Shown piece by piece: positions 5,228-7,167 of a stretch of 7,167 nucleotides of DNA. Numbering within the stretch: the first letter of the stretch is position 1; each line of letters opens with the position of its first letter. Source of the DNA: CAZWUZ01 sp964637655 [NCBI: uncultured bacterium] (lineage in GTDB: Bacteria; DAOPZR01); NCBI GenBank assembly GCA_964637655.1, contig CAZWUZ010000003.1, positions 1-7,167 on the forward strand, written 5' to 3'. The notes beneath the pieces are model-generated. The model was not told where the DNA came from, did no database searches, and was given only the letters and a program-made list of their open reading frames with translations. The position numbers and the translations under genes are program-made.

Positions 5228-7167
5228 CCGCCCGCGCCAGGTAAGGTGCGTGCGCCCCTGCTTTTCCTCCAGGGTAAACGTGTCGCCCGCGCTGGTGCGC
5301 ACGTCACCCGCCGGCAGTCCGGTAACCCACGACACCGCTGCCTGCTGCGCCAGCAGGTCGCGGTCTGCCACCGGGGCCGGCCACTCCTGCTGCAACGCGC
5401 AGCGCAGCAGCGCCACCGCGCGTTCGTCACGTTCCGCCTCGTAGGCGGCGCGGAACTGCGCGACAAATTCGCGCCGGCATTCGCGCAGGTGTTTCGGGTT
5501 GGCATACAGCCCGGGCTCGATCTGGTAGCGTGCCGACCCGAACAGCGGGGTGAGATGGGCCGGGGAGCAACTTTCGCCGCGCGTGGCTTCCGTCGGAAAG
5601 GGAAAGGCGACCGTGTGGCGGAACCGCCCGCACAGGCCGGTCAGCTGCAGCGTGTCCGTGGCGAGTTTCACCGTCTCGTAGCGCAGCGGCAGCTCGGTGA
5701 GTTTCGCCGGGTCGGGTCCCGTCCCGCCCGTGTACCTGTTGGCCACCAGATGGGCGGAGTGGATGGCGACGCCGACCACGCGCCAGCCGCGCGGCACCGG
5801 GGTCTGCAGCACCTGTCCCGCCTTGACGATGCTGACCGGATGGGTGCGCGCGTTGTACAGCCGCTTGAGCACGAACGGACGCTCGCTGAGGCGGTTGTCG
5901 CTGTCGCGCACGCTGAGCAGCAGGCCGTCACGCACCGCCAGCGGCACCGGCGCGGTGAACACCAGCATCTGCTCGTTATTGCGCTGCCCGCAGGTGAACG
6001 ACGGAACCGTCAGCCCGCGATGGCCCGCCGCGGTCGGGTCGGTCAGGTCGGCGGCCGCCGTCGTGCCATGGAAGAATCCCTCACCGCGCGTGCGCGACCA
6101 GATCACCGAGATGTCGCGCTGGAATTCCTCCGCCTGCACTTTCGCCAGCGTCCCGCCGCGCAGCATGGCGTTGCTCAGCGCCTGCGTGACACACCCGACA
6201 TAGGCAGCCGGTTTCAGGCGACCTTCGATTTTGACCGCATCGACCCCCGCTTCCGCCAGCGCGTTGAGCTGTCCCGTCAGATCGAGATCCTTCATGCTCA
6301 GCAGGTGGCCGCGCGCTTCACCCTCCGGTGTGTTGAACGGCAGGCGGCAGGCCTGCGCGCAGTTGCCGTAGTTGCCCGAGCGCCCCGCCACCGCCTCGCC
6401 CAGCAGGCAGCACCCCGACACGGCAAAGCACATTGCGCCGAAGACAAACGCCTCGAGTTCGAGTTTCGGGCAGGCGCGCCGGACCGCGGCGATATCGCGG
6501 CGCGAGAATTCGCGCGGCAGGATGACCCGCGTGCAGCCGAGCTGCTGCAGGCGATACGCGGCATCGGGAGTCAGCGCGGCACACTGCGTGCTCGCGTGGA
6601 TGGCAAGGCCGGGGCACTGTTCGCGCGCGAGACGCATGAGCATCTCGTCGCGCAGGATGACCGCATCGACCCCCGCCTGATGGCAGGCAGCAAGCACGCG
6701 CACCGCCTCCGCGCGTTTCGCTTCCGCTACCGGCACATTGAGGGCGATATACAGTTTCACCGACCGCGCCTGCAGCCAGCCCGCCAGTGCCGGCAACTGG
6801 TCAACCGCAAGGTTTTGCGCCGTGGCACGGGCGTTGAGCGTACCCACCCCGGCGTAGACAGCGTTGGCGCCGTGCGCCACCGCGGCCGCGATGGCATCGA
6901 GCGAGCCGCCCGGCGCGAGGATTTCCAGCGGTTTCTTCATCGGCTTCACCCGGAACGGTGATGGCCCCCGTCCGGATGCTGCATCGCGCTTGTTGCCCCC
7001 GGTAAACGGCTTTTTTCCCGCCGACACCGGTTTACTGTCACGGCGCGGTGCGTCGCTGCGCGGCTTGCCGCTCCACGCCGGCTTGCCAGCAAAGGCCGGT
7101 TTCCCCTCACGACGCGGTGCGTCGCTGCGCGGCTTGCCGCTCCACGCCGGCTTGCCAGCAAAGGCCG
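5213..7167 (-). CDS. U32 family protein (RNA-hydroxylase/peptidase type), 5' end outside the window
   Basis: The conserved part is 575 residues if counted from the ATG at 6938-6940 (MKKPLEILAPGG, the usual U32 opening). It contains the U32 signature EAFVFGAMCFAVSGCC (C171, C177, C178), then GNYGNCAQAC (C194, C198) and KIEGR (237-241). Cysteines in this region bind a 4Fe-4S cluster in UbiU/UbiV, and related members TrhP and RlhA hydroxylate tRNA or 23S rRNA. The long C-terminal part and total length are closer to RlhA-type proteins than to short members, but I cannot assign the subfamily; older annotation would say peptidase or collagenase-like. The frame stays open from 6940 to the window edge and encodes basic 23-residue repeats, so the true start may lie outside. 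The internal ATG has a modest GGTGA site 5 bases upstream and is a real alternative. It is the first visible gene of the minus-strand cluster. Confidence 0.88.
   Translation of the reverse strand, partial: AFAGKPAWSGKPRSDAPRREGKPAFAGKPAWSGKPRSDAPRRDSKPVSAGKKPFTGGNKRDAASGRGPSPFRVKPMKKPLEILAPGGSLDAIAAAVAHGANAVYAGVGTLNARATAQNLAVDQLPALAGWLQARSVKLYIALNVPVAEAKRAEAVRVLAACHQAGVDAVILRDEMLMRLAREQCPGLAIHASTQCAALTPDAAYRLQQLGCTRVILPREFSRRDIAAVRRACPKLELEAFVFGAMCFAVSGCCLLGEAVAGRSGNYGNCAQACRLPFNTPEGEARGHLLSMKDLDLTGQLNALAEAGVDAVKIEGRLKPAAYVGCVTQALSNAMLRGGTLAKVQAEEFQRDISVIWSRTRGEGFFHGTTAAADLTDPTAAGHRGLTVPSFTCGQRNNEQMLVFTAPVPLAVRDGLLLSVRDSDNRLSERPFVLKRLYNARTHPVSIVKAGQVLQTPVPRGWRVVGVAIHSAHLVANRYTGGTGPDPAKLTELPLRYETVKLATDTLQLTGLCGRFRHTVAFPFPTEATRGESCSPAHLTPLFGSARYQIEPGLYANPKHLRECRREFVAQFRAAYEAERDERAVALLRCALQQEWPAPVADRDLLAQQAAVSWVTGLPAGDVRTSAGDTFTLEEKQGRTHLTWRGRVTGR
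7029..7166 (-). repeat. 69-bp coding tandem repeat (23 residues), two copies to the window edge
   Basis: Units at 7029-7097 and 7098-7166 differ at only a few bases. The period is a multiple of three and the minus-strand frame of the U32 gene runs through it without a stop. Each unit encodes GKP-spaced basic segments (AFAGKPAWSGKP, then RSDAPRR with a variable pair and KP). A degenerate continuation rich in Lys, Gly and Pro fills 6941-7028. Similar Lys/Arg/Gly/Pro tails are common on bacterial RNA-binding enzymes and are expected to be disordered. The array probably continues to the right. Confidence 0.88.

Noticed and set aside
3707-6961. A 1084-codon plus-strand open frame covering the minus-strand cluster
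   Set aside because: It is antisense to three recognisable genes, is rich in Arg, His and Gln, and has no domain I can identify. Long antisense frames are expected in GC-rich coding DNA.
1-7167. Direct link between the left and right repeats (circular element or terminal repeat)
   Set aside because: The 58-bp and 69-bp units share only a short GTCGCTGC word and do not align beyond it.

Overview
This is a GC-rich bacterial window with tightly packed genes and recognisable sigma70-like promoter spacing. A lipoprotein signal and other exported proteins suggest a Gram-negative-type envelope. I cannot place the organism firmly. A PVC-type lineage (Lentisphaerae, Kiritimatiellae or Verrucomicrobia) is only a guess from the gene style.

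Layout: positions 1-214 hold a 58-bp tandem repeat array (three full copies and a decayed fourth) running off the left edge. It abuts a promoter (TTGACT, 17 bp, TATCCT) that drives a plus-strand pair: an adenosine deaminase family enzyme (267-1481) and a two-TM potassium-channel-like protein with a cytosolic RCK/TrkA NAD-binding module (about 1526-2518). These converge on a minus-strand cluster that reads, in transcription order from the right edge: a U32-family protein of the RNA-hydroxylase/peptidase type (5213 to beyond 7167), a CapA/PgsA-like metallophosphatase (3974-5167), a single-domain CheY-like response regulator (3572-3970) and a TIM-barrel lipoprotein resembling clan-A glycoside hydrolases (2551-3600). 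Spacings of 45 bp, 3 bp and a 29-bp overlap suggest one operon, possibly with an internal promoter before the CapA-like gene. The right edge lies in a second, unrelated 69-bp repeat, which is coding (23-residue basic repeats fused in frame upstream of the U32 domain).

How the genes fit together: the plus pair combines purine salvage with ion conductance or sensing and has no obvious shared pathway. The minus cluster puts two envelope proteins around a stand-alone receiver domain, so an envelope or polysaccharide-related role is reasonable but unproven. No mobile element, CRISPR array, tRNA or rRNA was seen. The points most worth a second look are the 58-bp array, which carries the 16S rRNA 3'-end octamer CCTCCTTA in each full unit, the arginine in the channel's selectivity filter, and the repeat extension on the U32 protein. 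I saw no convincing multi-gene defence or otherwise novel system.
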